Made by a program: the position numbers and the translations under genes. The notes under the pieces were generated by a model. It was given only the letters and a program-made list of their open reading frames with translations, had not been told where the DNA came from and did no database searches. Positions 50,948-60,243 of a stretch of DNA of 64,000 bases are shown one piece after another (the stretch's first letter is position 1; each line of letters opens with the position of its first letter). The stretch is from Lachnospiraceae bacterium. Lineage in GTDB: Bacteria; Bacillota; Clostridia; Lachnospirales; Lachnospiraceae. The stretch spans positions 3,568,501 through 3,632,500 of the forward strand of contig AP025573.1 in the NCBI GenBank assembly GCA_022845895.1, read 5' to 3'.

Positions 50948-51388
50948 CTATTCATTTTCAATTGCCATTATCATATCGATACGGTCCTGGTGCCTGCCTC
51001 CCATAAATTCCGCATCCAGCCATTCTTCTATAATCATCTTCGCAAGCTCGCTGCCAACGACACGTGCACCGAATGCAAGTACATTCGTATTGTTATGCTG
51101 TCTGGAAAGCTTCGCCGAATATGGTTCCGAGCATACGACCGCCCGTATTCCCTTTACCTTGTTGGCGGCCAGGGAGATTCCGACGCCCGTCCCGCAGATA
51201 AGGATTCCAAGGTCCACTTCCTTGGCAGCGACGGCCTCGGCGACCTTACGTCCATACTCCGGATAGTGGCAGCTTTCTTTCGTATCTGTTCCAAAATTAA
51301 CTACCTCATACCCCTTCTCTTCCAGAAACTCTACAACTTCTTTCTTCATATCAACCGCTGCGTGGTCATTACCAATTCCAATTTTCAT
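50948..51388 (-). CDS. rpiB: Ribose-5-phosphate isomerase B
   Basis: 146 residues, canonical. GNDHAAVDMKK, catalytic Cys in ICGTGVGISLAANK, YSAKLSRQHNNTNVLAFGARVVG with the ring-opening His, and GGRHQDR for phosphate are all present, unlike the variant at 31487-31930. It interconverts ribose and ribulose 5-phosphate, or related sugar phosphates. GAGGAG is rather far (13 nt) from ATG 51388. Divergent from the HAD phosphatase gene. Confidence 0.93.
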   Translation of the reverse strand: MKIGIGNDHAAVDMKKEVVEFLEEKGYEVVNFGTDTKESCHYPEYGRKVAEAVAAKEVDLGILICGTGVGISLAANKVKGIRAVVCSEPYSAKLSRQHNNTNVLAFGARVVGSELAKMIIEEWLDAEFMGGRHQDRIDMIMAIENE

Positions 51389-51430
51389 TATTGTTCACGT
51401 GCTCCTCTCTTCCATTCATTTTCTTTTTAT

Positions 51431-51459
51431 ATTATAATGGGTAGGTATTTAATTAGCAA
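51431..51459 (-). promoter_or_regulatory. Promoter of rpiB-PHP pair
   Basis: Minus strand TTGCTA (51454-51459), 17-nt spacer, TATAAT (51431-51436). GGTATT-N8-AATACC lies in the same region and may be an operator shared with the plus-strand gene. Confidence 0.55.
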
Positions 51460-51481
51460 TACCCAGAAAAGGAGACAAACT

Positions 51482-52279
51482 ATGATACAATTGATTGCCA
51501 GCGACCTCGATGGTACCATTCTGCAGGATGACGCCCAGACTGTCAGCCCGAGAATGATGGAGCTTATCATGGAATTAAAGCAGAAAGGGATCCGTTTCGC
51601 GGCAGCCAGCGGCAGGCAGTACAGCAATCTGCGCCGCCTTTTTGAACCAATTAAAGATGAGATATCCTATATCGCCGAAAACGGTTCTTTATGCATACAC
51701 AAAGGCCAGGTTCTCTCACGTGGAATCATCGAGAGGGAACTCGGCCTTGAAATACTGGATTCCGTAAAGGAATACGGTAAATGTGACTGCTTCCTGTCCT
51801 GCGAATCCGGCGGTTATATGGATTCCGGCAATCCGGAGTTTATCCGGCACATGACAGAAGTTGTAAAATTTGATATACGTCAGGTAGATAGCCTGAAAGA
51901 TATCCATGAACCGTTTCTGAAGATAGCAGTGTGCAGCTTTTCCGGTACGCGGGATATGGCCCCCTTTTTCAAAGAACGTTTCCGCGGCAGAATCAATGTA
52001 GTGACTTCAGGCAATCTCTGGGTCGACTTTATCGCCCCGGGCGCCAACAAAGGAGCTGCCTTGTCCAATCTGCTGGCACATCTGGATATACAGGCAAAAG
52101 ACTGTATCGCGTTCGGAGACCAGTATAACGATGTTGAAATGCTGCAGCTTGCAGGCGCAAGCTACGCCATGTCTAACGCTGCGCCCGGTATCGCCTACTA
52201 CTCTACCTATGTCACGGATTCCGTGGAGGAGGTGCTGGAAGACCTGGCGGCGTCTGTCGGCAAGGAGATACGCGGTTAA
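51482..52279 (+). CDS. HAD-superfamily phosphatase (Cof type)
   Basis: 265 residues. Motif I LIASDLDGTIL with Asp8 and Asp10, the Ser motif in FAAASGRQ, Lys in GANKGAAL and the acidic motif FGDQYNDVEM are those of Cof-type sugar phosphatases. It dephosphorylates sugar phosphates or FMN-like compounds. ATG 51482 has AAAAGGAG about 8 nt upstream; the open frame extends far upstream without such a site. Convergent with the diguanylate cyclase gene 14 bp on. Confidence 0.92.
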   Translation: MIQLIASDLDGTILQDDAQTVSPRMMELIMELKQKGIRFAAASGRQYSNLRRLFEPIKDEISYIAENGSLCIHKGQVLSRGIIERELGLEILDSVKEYGKCDCFLSCESGGYMDSGNPEFIRHMTEVVKFDIRQVDSLKDIHEPFLKIAVCSFSGTRDMAPFFKERFRGRINVVTSGNLWVDFIAPGANKGAALSNLLAHLDIQAKDCIAFGDQYNDVEMLQLAGASYAMSNAAPGIAYYSTYVTDSVEEVLEDLAASVGKEIRG

Positions 52280-52293
52280 GGGCTTCCGGTATA

Positions 52294-53733
52294 TCATTCC
52301 GCCGCATCACTGTAAACCGCATACCGGCCTTTTCCTTCTGCCTTCGCCTCATAGAGCGCTTCATCGGCCCGTTTCATGACTGCGTCATAGTTTTTCTCTC
52401 CCGGCTCTACCATTGCTATGCCAATGCTCAGGCCCGTTCCAGCCTCATCATAAGCTGCTTTCAGAATCCGCTTGGCTGCATCTTCGGCTGCTTTAACGCT
52501 GTCTACCTTGTACATCCATATGACGAATTCATCTCCGCCGAACCGGATGACGATATCCCGGTCGCGCGTATTCTGCATGAGTATCCGCCCTACATTGATG
52601 AGTATGCGGTCTCCTTCATCATGTCCGTATGTATCGTTGACCCCTTTGAAATTATCCACATCTATAAAGAGGCAGGCACCGAACGACTTGTTCTGCTCCA
52701 TGTGCATCCCTCTCTCGACAATACGCTTTCCTGTCACCCGGTTGAAGCAGCCTGTCAGATAATCCCTCTGCATCTTTTTCACATTCTTCTGCAGATGACG
52801 TATACCGCTTACACTTGTAAGCAGTATCAGGACCACGGCGATGATTACTCCTGCCAGCATCCAGAGCGAAGTAGTCCTAAGCCCTTTCAGCACCTTTTCC
52901 TCGGCGTCCGTTACGACGAGCGAACAGATGGTCCAGTCATTGTACTCTGACGGCTGATAGTAGAACAGCCGTACTTTGTTATTATTGTAATAAGTCATAT
53001 AGCCGGATTCGCCGGCAGCCGCATCCTTCTTAAGCTTCTCGACACCGTTTCCGTCCTTGTACTGCATCGTCTCCAGCATATCATATATCGTCGTGAAGTT
53101 TTCCATCCCTTTATAGGAGGCAACTACTTTTCCTGTCTTGTCGAATACAAGCGTTGCTCCAGCTTTTTCCGTAGCCGACGTATTCAGTGCCTGTCCAAGA
53201 TTCAAGGTCGTGTATTCCGCACAGACTGCCCCGCTCACCTTTCCGTCTGTCCAGATAGGCACGGCCATGACGACTGTCTCCTGTCCGTCCCAGCTTCCGA
53301 CCAGCACATCGGAGATGACTTCCTCTCCCTGCATCACTTTATTGTAGTAGCCCCGGTCGCTGATGTCCGCCGTCTCGTTATCTCCAAAATATATCGTCCC
53401 TTGCGTATCCGCGATTCCAAAGCGCATATCATCCGAACTGTACTCCTTAAGAATCATATGCCAGTTTTCATCACCTGACCCGTCCGGCTCATCACAGAAA
53501 GCGGCAACCGTCCTGTACCAGTTCAGCCTGCTGTTTACGAACTGCCAGAAATACTGTTCCTTATACTCGTTCTCTGTCTTTAAGTTCCTGCGGGCTTCTG
53601 ACAAAAGCTTCTCATTCATGTCCATATAATAGCAGACGACAGCCGCAATCATAGCCGCCAGTAATATTACAATAGCGACTATATATTTCAGATAAGACAG
53701 ATTACCCTCTTTCTCTCTTCCAGATCTTCTCAT
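52294..53733 (-). CDS. Membrane diguanylate cyclase with Cache sensor
   Basis: 479 residues. TM helix 1 at about 15-36, extracytoplasmic dCache-type sensor to about 290 (FGIADTQGTIYFGDN, GYYNKVMQGEEVISD, MAVPIW), TM helix 2 near 291-311, then GGDEF. The active site motif RFGGDEFVIW is intact, so cyclic-di-GMP synthesis is likely; no RxxD inhibitory site is obvious directly before it. It is the only c-di-GMP gene seen in the window. Sensor ligand unknown. Confidence 0.93.
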   Translation of the reverse strand: MRRSGREKEGNLSYLKYIVAIVILLAAMIAAVVCYYMDMNEKLLSEARRNLKTENEYKEQYFWQFVNSRLNWYRTVAAFCDEPDGSGDENWHMILKEYSSDDMRFGIADTQGTIYFGDNETADISDRGYYNKVMQGEEVISDVLVGSWDGQETVVMAVPIWTDGKVSGAVCAEYTTLNLGQALNTSATEKAGATLVFDKTGKVVASYKGMENFTTIYDMLETMQYKDGNGVEKLKKDAAAGESGYMTYYNNNKVRLFYYQPSEYNDWTICSLVVTDAEEKVLKGLRTTSLWMLAGVIIAVVLILLTSVSGIRHLQKNVKKMQRDYLTGCFNRVTGKRIVERGMHMEQNKSFGACLFIDVDNFKGVNDTYGHDEGDRILINVGRILMQNTRDRDIVIRFGGDEFVIWMYKVDSVKAAEDAAKRILKAAYDEAGTGLSIGIAMVEPGEKNYDAVMKRADEALYEAKAEGKGRYAVYSDAAE

Positions 53734-53825
53734 CGTACGTACCCAACCTTTTTATTCGTTGCCTCTATTGTACTATGAACCGGAAGATTATGGAACTATG
53801 TTTTCCTTTTCTTTTGGCAGACATT

Positions 53826-54464
53826 CTACAGAATCTCTTTTATACCGTCAGCCATAGCGCACAGGATAATACAGCAGGATACTGCCCCCGCGTCCGGCAC
53901 GCCTCTGGAACGTTCCCCGAGCCTGCTGGAACGGCCATACTTTGCAGCCATATCCTTTGTGGAATCCCGCCCTGCCTTTGCCGCGGCCTTCATCCTGTCC
54001 AGAGCCTGCGCAAAGCATCCTTCCGTGCCGGCTTCTGCTTTCAGCGTATATACGGCCGGTGACAAGGTGTCTATGAGCGTCTTGTCACCAACTTTGGCCT
54101 CTATGATATCCTGCAGCCCCGTTAGCCCTGCTTCCAGCATAAGACTCAGCTCATCCAGTCCAACTACATCAAAGGAGGCGCCTGCCCGGGCCATTTCCGT
54201 AAAGACGGTGCCGTAAATAGGGCCCATGGAGCCACCAATCTCTCCAAGAAGAACCATTCCCAGCTGTTCCAGCCCGTCTGTAAAGCTGATGTCCCCGCTG
54301 CCATATCTGTCTGCAAAGAGCGTAAACCCTTTGTTCATGTTCATCCCGTGGTCACCGTCACCAATCAACCCGTCTATCTCACCGAGATAAGCCTTATTGT
54401 CCTGTACCGCCTTTACGATGGCAAGCAGCACGGGCTTTCCCTGCACATTATTAAATCCCTCCAT
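53826..54464 (-). CDS. dhaL: Dihydroxyacetone kinase subunit DhaL
   Basis: 212 residues, the nucleotide-binding half. GDGDHG at 35-40 binds ATP/ADP and Mg; GGSMGPIYGT and the late DAGAVS are present. It works with DhaK encoded 9 nt upstream. No DhaM is in the window, so whether the donor is ATP or a phosphotransferase protein cannot be told. Last gene of the ten-gene operon. Confidence 0.92.
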   Translation of the reverse strand: MEGFNNVQGKPVLLAIVKAVQDNKAYLGEIDGLIGDGDHGMNMNKGFTLFADRYGSGDISFTDGLEQLGMVLLGEIGGSMGPIYGTVFTEMARAGASFDVVGLDELSLMLEAGLTGLQDIIEAKVGDKTLIDTLSPAVYTLKAEAGTEGCFAQALDRMKAAAKAGRDSTKDMAAKYGRSSRLGERSRGVPDAGAVSCCIILCAMADGIKEIL

Positions 54465-54473
54465 CTCTGCCTC

Positions 54474-55469
54474 CTATAGCTGTGTCATGCCAACGCACTG
54501 TACCGGAAAGTCAAGCAGGTCTTTCAGCTCGCCATCCAGCTTCATGACAGTCAACGTAACGCCCATCATATCCAGCGAAGTAAAGTAATCTCCTACATAT
54601 GCCTTGTATATACGGATACCTTTCTTCCTGAAAATCTGTTCCATCTCATTGTAAAGCACGTATAGTTCCATCCGCGGCGTGGCGCCCAGACCGGATATGA
54701 GTACCGCGGCCTCCTCATTCTTCCCAAATGGATTGTCTCCAAGCACGATATCCACCATACGCCTTGCCATGCCGGCGGCACTCTCAAGCTTGCAGACTTC
54801 TATCCCCGGCTCGCCGTGATGGCCGATTCCCACTTCCATCGTCCCTTCTCTGATTTCAAAGTTAGGGTGTCCGACCGCGGGCAGCGTACACGGCGTCAGC
54901 CCGATGCCCACGCTGCGCGTATTGTCTATGGCTTTCCTGGCCGCGGCAATCACTTCGTTAAGCTTGGCACCCTGGGCCGCTTTTGCTCCCGCTGCCTTCC
55001 ACATGAACACCTCACCTGCCACGCCCCGGCGCTTTTCCCTCATTTCCTTCGGAGCCGAGGCCACATCATCATTGGCTGCCACCGTCTCTACATGGATTCC
55101 TTCCTTCTCCGCCATCTTGACCGCCATACGCACGTTCATATTATCACCGGAATAATTGCCGTACAGGCAGGCCACGCCTTTTCCCTGGTCTGCCGCCCGG
55201 AATGCGTCCAGGAAGGCCGCAGCCGTCGGCGAAGAACATATCTCTCCAACCGCGGCCGCGTCACACATGTTCTTCCCTACATATCCGACAAAAGCCGGTT
55301 TGTGCCCGGAACCGCCTCCGGTAACGACACCTGTCTTTCCCGGGGGGATGTCCCTGGCCCGCACTACACGGGAATTTCCGGTCCTTTCTACGAGATTTGC
55401 ATGCACGTTCAAAAAACCTTCCAGCATCTCATCCACGATATCATCTGGATTATTCAGTATTCTCTGCAT
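54474..55469 (-). CDS. dhaK: Dihydroxyacetone kinase subunit DhaK
   Basis: 331 residues. GGGSGHKPAF (51-60) and His218 in GHHGEPG bind the ketotriose covalently. Separate from DhaL, in contrast to the fused enzyme at 20449-22227. In this operon it could salvage dihydroxyacetone or another short ketose produced by aldolase cleavage of unusual sugars. Confidence 0.93.
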   Translation of the reverse strand: MQRILNNPDDIVDEMLEGFLNVHANLVERTGNSRVVRARDIPPGKTGVVTGGGSGHKPAFVGYVGKNMCDAAAVGEICSSPTAAAFLDAFRAADQGKGVACLYGNYSGDNMNVRMAVKMAEKEGIHVETVAANDDVASAPKEMREKRRGVAGEVFMWKAAGAKAAQGAKLNEVIAAARKAIDNTRSVGIGLTPCTLPAVGHPNFEIREGTMEVGIGHHGEPGIEVCKLESAAGMARRMVDIVLGDNPFGKNEEAAVLISGLGATPRMELYVLYNEMEQIFRKKGIRIYKAYVGDYFTSLDMMGVTLTVMKLDGELKDLLDFPVQCVGMTQL

Positions 55470-55522
55470 ATCGAAGCGCCTCCTGTCTCACATAATCTGA
55501 TTGGCTGCCCAATCCCTCTTCT

Positions 55523-56935
55523 TCATTCTCCGAGAACCTCAGCCTCTATGTCCAGCATCTTGCAGACCATCTTGAGTTCCCCCGTCTTATCGCCATATAC
55601 GGCATGGCAGTGGTTGGCATCAAACTCATCCAGAAATATCTGATGATCGAAGGGCAGCCGTGCATATACATGAGGCCATTCTTCTGTGGTCTCCTTCATC
55701 TTCTCGTCCGGGAGCGTGACAAATTCAGCTGGTATGATTGTGAGCCGGTACCTCCCTTCCTTACGGTTGAGCCGTGCAATGGTTGCCCGGCCGGGTGCAG
55801 TCATCAGATTCACATGGCATCCTCCTCCTGCATAGATATCCAGTGCCGGATACAGCTTCGTCCTGCGAAGGTTCTCTTTGTAATCGTCGTGTCCCGTCGC
55901 ATAATAGGTAGACTGGGAGCCACAGTTACAGAATACCATCACGCCGTGCTCATCGTCATAATGCCTCACATCCATAAAAATGACCGGCTCATCCGTGAGC
56001 AGCCTCAGAATCTGCATGGTAAGCGCGGCATCGGAATCCGCTTCACAGGCGCAGACGACCGGCTCCTTTGCACCGTCCCAGTCATAAGGGTCATTGCAGA
56101 ACGCCGCACTGATACACTCGGTACAATAGTGGCGGCTCATCTCGTAATGGCACTTGACCCCAACAAAATCATATCCATTGTCTTTGATAATCTTCTTCAG
56201 CGCCTCGTAATGCCGGATTTGGGTTCTTAACTTATCCCTTGTAAAGCTGCCGCCATTATACCGTACCTCTCCCACATATTCTTCCAGCCAGGATAATGCC
56301 TTGTCGACTTTTTCTTCCGGCACTTCCCCGGCAAGCCTCACAAGCTCGCTCTGATCCATATGATCCACATCTACGCCGAACTTCTTCTGCCAGTCCTGCA
56401 TGCTCACTGTGGCGCTGTACATTCCCAGGCTGCGCCCGCCTATGAGGCCATACTTCTGGCCGTTCAGACGGGTGACGGTCCGGGCGCATCTGGCAAACCG
56501 CATATACCTCTCAAGGACCTCCGGCTGCGCGATATCCCCGCTCGCCCTGAAATGCCGGATCCCAAGGTGGTTCAGCGCTCCTCCCGCGGCAAGCATCGCT
56601 ACCATGCCCGGCCAGTCCGGATTCAGATTTGCAGCCAGCAGGAACGGCCCCTTGCCATTACGCGCAACGATTGCGGAAAAGTTCGGGAACGCAAATACGC
56701 CATAAGCCAATACCGTACCGTCCACATCCATCTTTCTCAAGTATTCGGCCTGTTCTTTTGCGGTCCTGACACTGCACACAAGTTCTTCTGCTTCTATAAC
56801 TTCTATCTCGCCGGATTCTCTAAGCGCTCTGGCAATGGCATCAACCTGCTCCTGCACAATGCCCTTGAGCTGTGCGTGCACTTCAGGTTCACCGTCCGAC
56901 AGACCTACGATTCCTATTACCGGTCTCTTTTTCAT
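55523..56935 (-). CDS. L-fucose/L-arabinose isomerase-family protein
   Basis: 470 residues, soluble aldose-ketose isomerase fold. VIGIVGLSDGEPEVH at the N-terminus, the Glu in VVCACEADSDAALT, Asp in FMDVRHYDD and the C-terminal His in NHCHAVYG fit the manganese-binding residues of FucI/AraA relatives. It lies before a FucA-like aldolase gene, supporting a fucose-like or deoxysugar isomerisation. It is shorter than FucI (near 590), closer to AraA in length. Confidence 0.85.
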   Translation of the reverse strand: MKKRPVIGIVGLSDGEPEVHAQLKGIVQEQVDAIARALRESGEIEVIEAEELVCSVRTAKEQAEYLRKMDVDGTVLAYGVFAFPNFSAIVARNGKGPFLLAANLNPDWPGMVAMLAAGGALNHLGIRHFRASGDIAQPEVLERYMRFARCARTVTRLNGQKYGLIGGRSLGMYSATVSMQDWQKKFGVDVDHMDQSELVRLAGEVPEEKVDKALSWLEEYVGEVRYNGGSFTRDKLRTQIRHYEALKKIIKDNGYDFVGVKCHYEMSRHYCTECISAAFCNDPYDWDGAKEPVVCACEADSDAALTMQILRLLTDEPVIFMDVRHYDDEHGVMVFCNCGSQSTYYATGHDDYKENLRRTKLYPALDIYAGGGCHVNLMTAPGRATIARLNRKEGRYRLTIIPAEFVTLPDEKMKETTEEWPHVYARLPFDHQIFLDEFDANHCHAVYGDKTGELKMVCKMLDIEAEVLGE

Positions 56936-56950
56936 CTTGCCACCTCCTGT

Positions 56951-57625
56951 CTAATCATTGAATTTTACATAGCCCGGATGCCTGGCACCGGGATTGTTCT
57001 TGTGGAACGCAGCGAGAAGCTTGTCTATCTCTTCCCGCGAAAGCTCATTTGATCTGCCGAGAAGTCTTGCCATATATGTTATCTTCGCGTTGTATTCCAG
57101 CGTCTCTGTCTTATAGAAGGCCTTGATGAGATCCGTCCCTACCGTGACCGTACCGTGATTCTCCAGCAAGAATGCGTCATAATCCTGAAGATACGGGATG
57201 AGGCCGTCCGCCAGCTCCTGCGTGGACGGCTGCGCATATGGTATGACAGGTACGGCTCCAAGCGCATACACTGCCTCTGGCAGGAGATAGAAATCAAGGG
57301 GAATGTGTGCGACTGCAAAGGTGGTGGCATAAGGAGGGTGTGCGTGTACGACAGCCCCGACGTCCTCTCTCTGCTCGTATATCTTCAGATGCACTTTCAC
57401 TTCTGAAGAAGGTGTATATTCTCCCTCCAGCATCTCTCCTTTCCTGTCTACCTTCACAATCATCTCCGGCCGCAGATAGCCTTTACTGATGCCGGTAGGG
57501 GTAGTCAGATACTCCTTTTCATTCAGCTTTACGGTGATATTGCCGTCGTTGGCAGCCACAAAGCCGTTCGTGTAGATCCGTTTTCCGATATCACATATAA
57601 GTTCTTTCAATTCTCTTTCTTTCAT
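56951..57625 (-). CDS. L-fuculose-phosphate aldolase-like class II aldolase
   Basis: 224 residues. AANDGNITVKL, TPTGISKG, the Ser-Glu in TPSSEVKVHL, zinc ligands HAHPPYAT and His in LENHGTVTVG match FucA closely. It cleaves ketose-1-phosphates to dihydroxyacetone phosphate and an aldehyde. ATG 57625 is set by GGGAGGGG 5 nt upstream. Encoded right after a dehydrogenase and before the isomerase. Confidence 0.92.
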   Translation of the reverse strand: MKERELKELICDIGKRIYTNGFVAANDGNITVKLNEKEYLTTPTGISKGYLRPEMIVKVDRKGEMLEGEYTPSSEVKVHLKIYEQREDVGAVVHAHPPYATTFAVAHIPLDFYLLPEAVYALGAVPVIPYAQPSTQELADGLIPYLQDYDAFLLENHGTVTVGTDLIKAFYKTETLEYNAKITYMARLLGRSNELSREEIDKLLAAFHKNNPGARHPGYVKFND

Positions 57626-57639
57626 CCGTACCCCTCCCA

Positions 57640-58686
57640 TTAATTTTCCAGGTCCAGGATTACCTTGACTGCCTCTTTCTCCGCCACAAGCCTCACGGCC
57701 TCCTGGATATCTTCCACGTTCAGTACATGGCTGTAGAAATCTTTCGGATGAATGACGCCTTTTTTTATCAGCCTGATATTTTCTGCCGTTATGTCATACT
57801 GTCCATATGGAAAGTTCAGCATCTGCAGGCGCGTGTTATTCTTCAGCTTTGTCACATCCACCATCGCGTCCGTATTCCGAAGCACGCCCATGGAACCGAT
57901 GATTCCATAGGGTTTCAGCAGATGGGAGCCTTCCAGCAGAATCGAGGTCTGGCCGACGATATCAATGACACGGTCAAAGATTCTTCCCTTCAGCACCTCT
58001 TTCTTGTCCACTTTCGTATAATTGATCGTCTCATCTGCACCGGACAGAGACCTGGCCAGGGCAAGCCTTTCCTCCACCCCGTCTATGGCCACGATCTTCC
58101 TGGCTCCGAGATGTCTCATATATTTCATCGTGGCAAGACCCATAGGGCCTGCCCCGTACACAAGGACGTCCTTGTCCTCCACATCAAAGTTCCTGGCCGC
58201 GCTGAAGCACTCATTCAGCGTGATGAGGCATCCTCCGTCGATGACATCGAAATCTGCCGGAATCTGTACGCATTCCAGCTGCCTTGGGTTCAGCAGCGAG
58301 AGATCTTCCCCGTCATCAACCATCGCCTTCTGATCCTGGACGATACCATAGTCGCACATTGCGCCCCATGTACAGCCGTACCGTGTACCCGGCATCATCT
58401 TAATGATTGGATTCATAAAACGGTCGCCGATCTTATAGTTTCTTACTTTGCTTCCAAGTTCTACGATATCCCCGATTCCTTCATGTCCAAGCAGCGTGGG
58501 AAAGCCGTCCACATCCACAGACATCTCCCCCCGTATGATGTGGAAGTCGGTCCCGTTACAAAACCCGCACGACTTCATCCTTACGAGCGCTTCATACGGC
58601 CCTATCTCCGGGACCGGAACATCACGCACCAGTTCTACGCCGCCGCCCCCGACAGCCGCCACTCCCCGCATATATTTTCCCATCAT
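57640..58686 (-). CDS. MDR dehydrogenase lacking the structural zinc lobe
   Basis: 348 residues. Catalytic zinc region is present (SCGFCNGTDFH, LGHEGIGDIV) and the NAD loop is GAGPMGL. The four-cysteine structural zinc lobe found in the window's other MDR dehydrogenases is replaced by an insertion-like segment (MMPGTRYGCTWGAMC). ATG 58686 has AGGAGG 8 nt upstream and overlaps the kinase stop. Substrate probably a polyol or an aldehyde from the aldolase. Confidence 0.88.
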   Translation of the reverse strand: MMGKYMRGVAAVGGGGVELVRDVPVPEIGPYEALVRMKSCGFCNGTDFHIIRGEMSVDVDGFPTLLGHEGIGDIVELGSKVRNYKIGDRFMNPIIKMMPGTRYGCTWGAMCDYGIVQDQKAMVDDGEDLSLLNPRQLECVQIPADFDVIDGGCLITLNECFSAARNFDVEDKDVLVYGAGPMGLATMKYMRHLGARKIVAIDGVEERLALARSLSGADETINYTKVDKKEVLKGRIFDRVIDIVGQTSILLEGSHLLKPYGIIGSMGVLRNTDAMVDVTKLKNNTRLQMLNFPYGQYDITAENIRLIKKGVIHPKDFYSHVLNVEDIQEAVRLVAEKEAVKVILDLEN

Positions 58687-60230
58687 AACGTTCTCCTCCT
58701 TGTTAAGCTCTTACACTGGTCTTTTCCATCCCCGTATATCGCACGGTTGTCTGTATCTGCTTTAAATCTCTCGTATTCTCCGCGGCGTTTCTTCCACTGT
58801 CCGGCATCCCGGGGCTGATATTCCTCTGTCCGGCACATTGCCTGAGACACGGACCTTATCTCCTGCTGAGAAGCGACCATCCCTGTTCCATATGCCTGGA
58901 GCAGCGCATTCCCCACGGCTGATGCTTCTGACGGCCCGGTCTTTACCGCAAGTCCCGTGGCATCCGCCAGAAACTGGTTCAGCAGTTCAATTCTGCTCGC
59001 ACCTCCAATGACATACAGCACTTCTATCTTCCGGTCTGCTGCATCCTCCAGCATATCCAAAGCCTCTGCCGACCGGAGGGCGATGCTTTCGTATATGATT
59101 CTCACGATCTGCCCTGCGTCTTCTTCACCTGGCGCTTCCTGTCCCGTGTCTTTCAGATACGAGCAGATCTCCTGTACCATATCCTCCGGGTTGCGGAACC
59201 CTTCATATTCCGTATCAATCATTCCCCGGAACGGTTCTGCCCTGCACGCCATCTCCTTCAGCTCCCCGTACTCAAAGTTGAGGCCCCTCTCTTTCCATCG
59301 CTTTCTGCATTCCTGCACGAGCCACATAGCCGTTATATTCTTCTTCAGCAGTACCTTCCCGAACGCCATTCCAGTATTCGAAAGCTGATATTCATAAGAC
59401 TTCCCTGCATCTGCCGGCGCATCCAGTTCCATACTCATAAGGAACCACGAGCCGGTGGCAAGGAAGGCCCATGCCTTCCCCGCCTCCGCGGGAACCGCCA
59501 TTCCTGCGGAGGCGGTGTCGTGCACTGCAGGCATGACTGCGGATACTCTGCCTATGCCAAGATATCGGGCCAGGTCTTCTCTTATAGTGCCCACCCTTGT
59601 CCCGGGCGGCACCACAGGCGGCATAATCTCTTCCGGTATGCCATAACGCGCCAGCATATGGAAGTCCCATTCCCCCTTCTGCATGTTGTACAGCTGCGAG
59701 TACGAAGCAACGGACAGCTCGGAACAGACCACGCCGGTAAACAGGTACATGAGCATATCTCCCAGAAAGAGCAGCTTTTTTCTGCCCCAGAGACCTTGCG
59801 GGTACTCTTCCATATAGGCCAGAAGCTGGCACAGCGTGGAATCCTTAAGCTTCCTCTGTCCCGTCCGCCGGTATATCTCCTCATAACCCATTACGGCCTC
59901 CACTTTCTCCAGCGCCCCATCAGTCCGGCTGTCCCGGTAAAAGACCGGCATCGATATGGAACCGCTGTCCAGATCCAGGATTCCAAAGTCTGAGCACCAG
60001 GAATCTATCCCGATAGAATCAATAGAAATACCCTGTTTTGCAAGCGACATGACCACCCGGCATATTCTGCCATAGATGGCGAATATGTCTGTGGACAGAT
60101 GTCCAAGATAAAACGAGCGCTCTGTCGCAAAGCGGTCTGCCTCTTTCATATACAGCACTTTATCTGCCTGCATCTCTGCCAGATATACCTTCACATTACT
60201 GGAACCAATGTCCACAACAAGACTACGCAT
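58683..60230 (-). CDS. FGGY-family carbohydrate kinase
   Basis: 515 residues. VVDIGSSNVKVYL is the phosphate-1 loop, GIDSWCSDFGILD and GGASRIELLNQFLADATGL the FGGY signature regions, PSEASAVGNAL after it. Rhamnulokinase-like overall. It overlaps the dehydrogenase gene by 4 bp. Second FGGY kinase of the operon, so two different ketoses or enantiomers may be handled. Confidence 0.9.
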   Translation of the reverse strand: MRSLVVDIGSSNVKVYLAEMQADKVLYMKEADRFATERSFYLGHLSTDIFAIYGRICRVVMSLAKQGISIDSIGIDSWCSDFGILDLDSGSISMPVFYRDSRTDGALEKVEAVMGYEEIYRRTGQRKLKDSTLCQLLAYMEEYPQGLWGRKKLLFLGDMLMYLFTGVVCSELSVASYSQLYNMQKGEWDFHMLARYGIPEEIMPPVVPPGTRVGTIREDLARYLGIGRVSAVMPAVHDTASAGMAVPAEAGKAWAFLATGSWFLMSMELDAPADAGKSYEYQLSNTGMAFGKVLLKKNITAMWLVQECRKRWKERGLNFEYGELKEMACRAEPFRGMIDTEYEGFRNPEDMVQEICSYLKDTGQEAPGEEDAGQIVRIIYESIALRSAEALDMLEDAADRKIEVLYVIGGASRIELLNQFLADATGLAVKTGPSEASAVGNALLQAYGTGMVASQQEIRSVSQAMCRTEEYQPRDAGQWKKRRGEYERFKADTDNRAIYGDGKDQCKSLTRRRTL

Positions 60231-60243
60231 ACTCTTTTCCTCT

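Noticed and set aside
50945-51481. N-terminal extension of the HAD phosphatase frame
   Set aside because: The open frame runs antisense through rpiB. The DLDGT motif begins at residue 8 from ATG 51482, which has a proper ribosome site.
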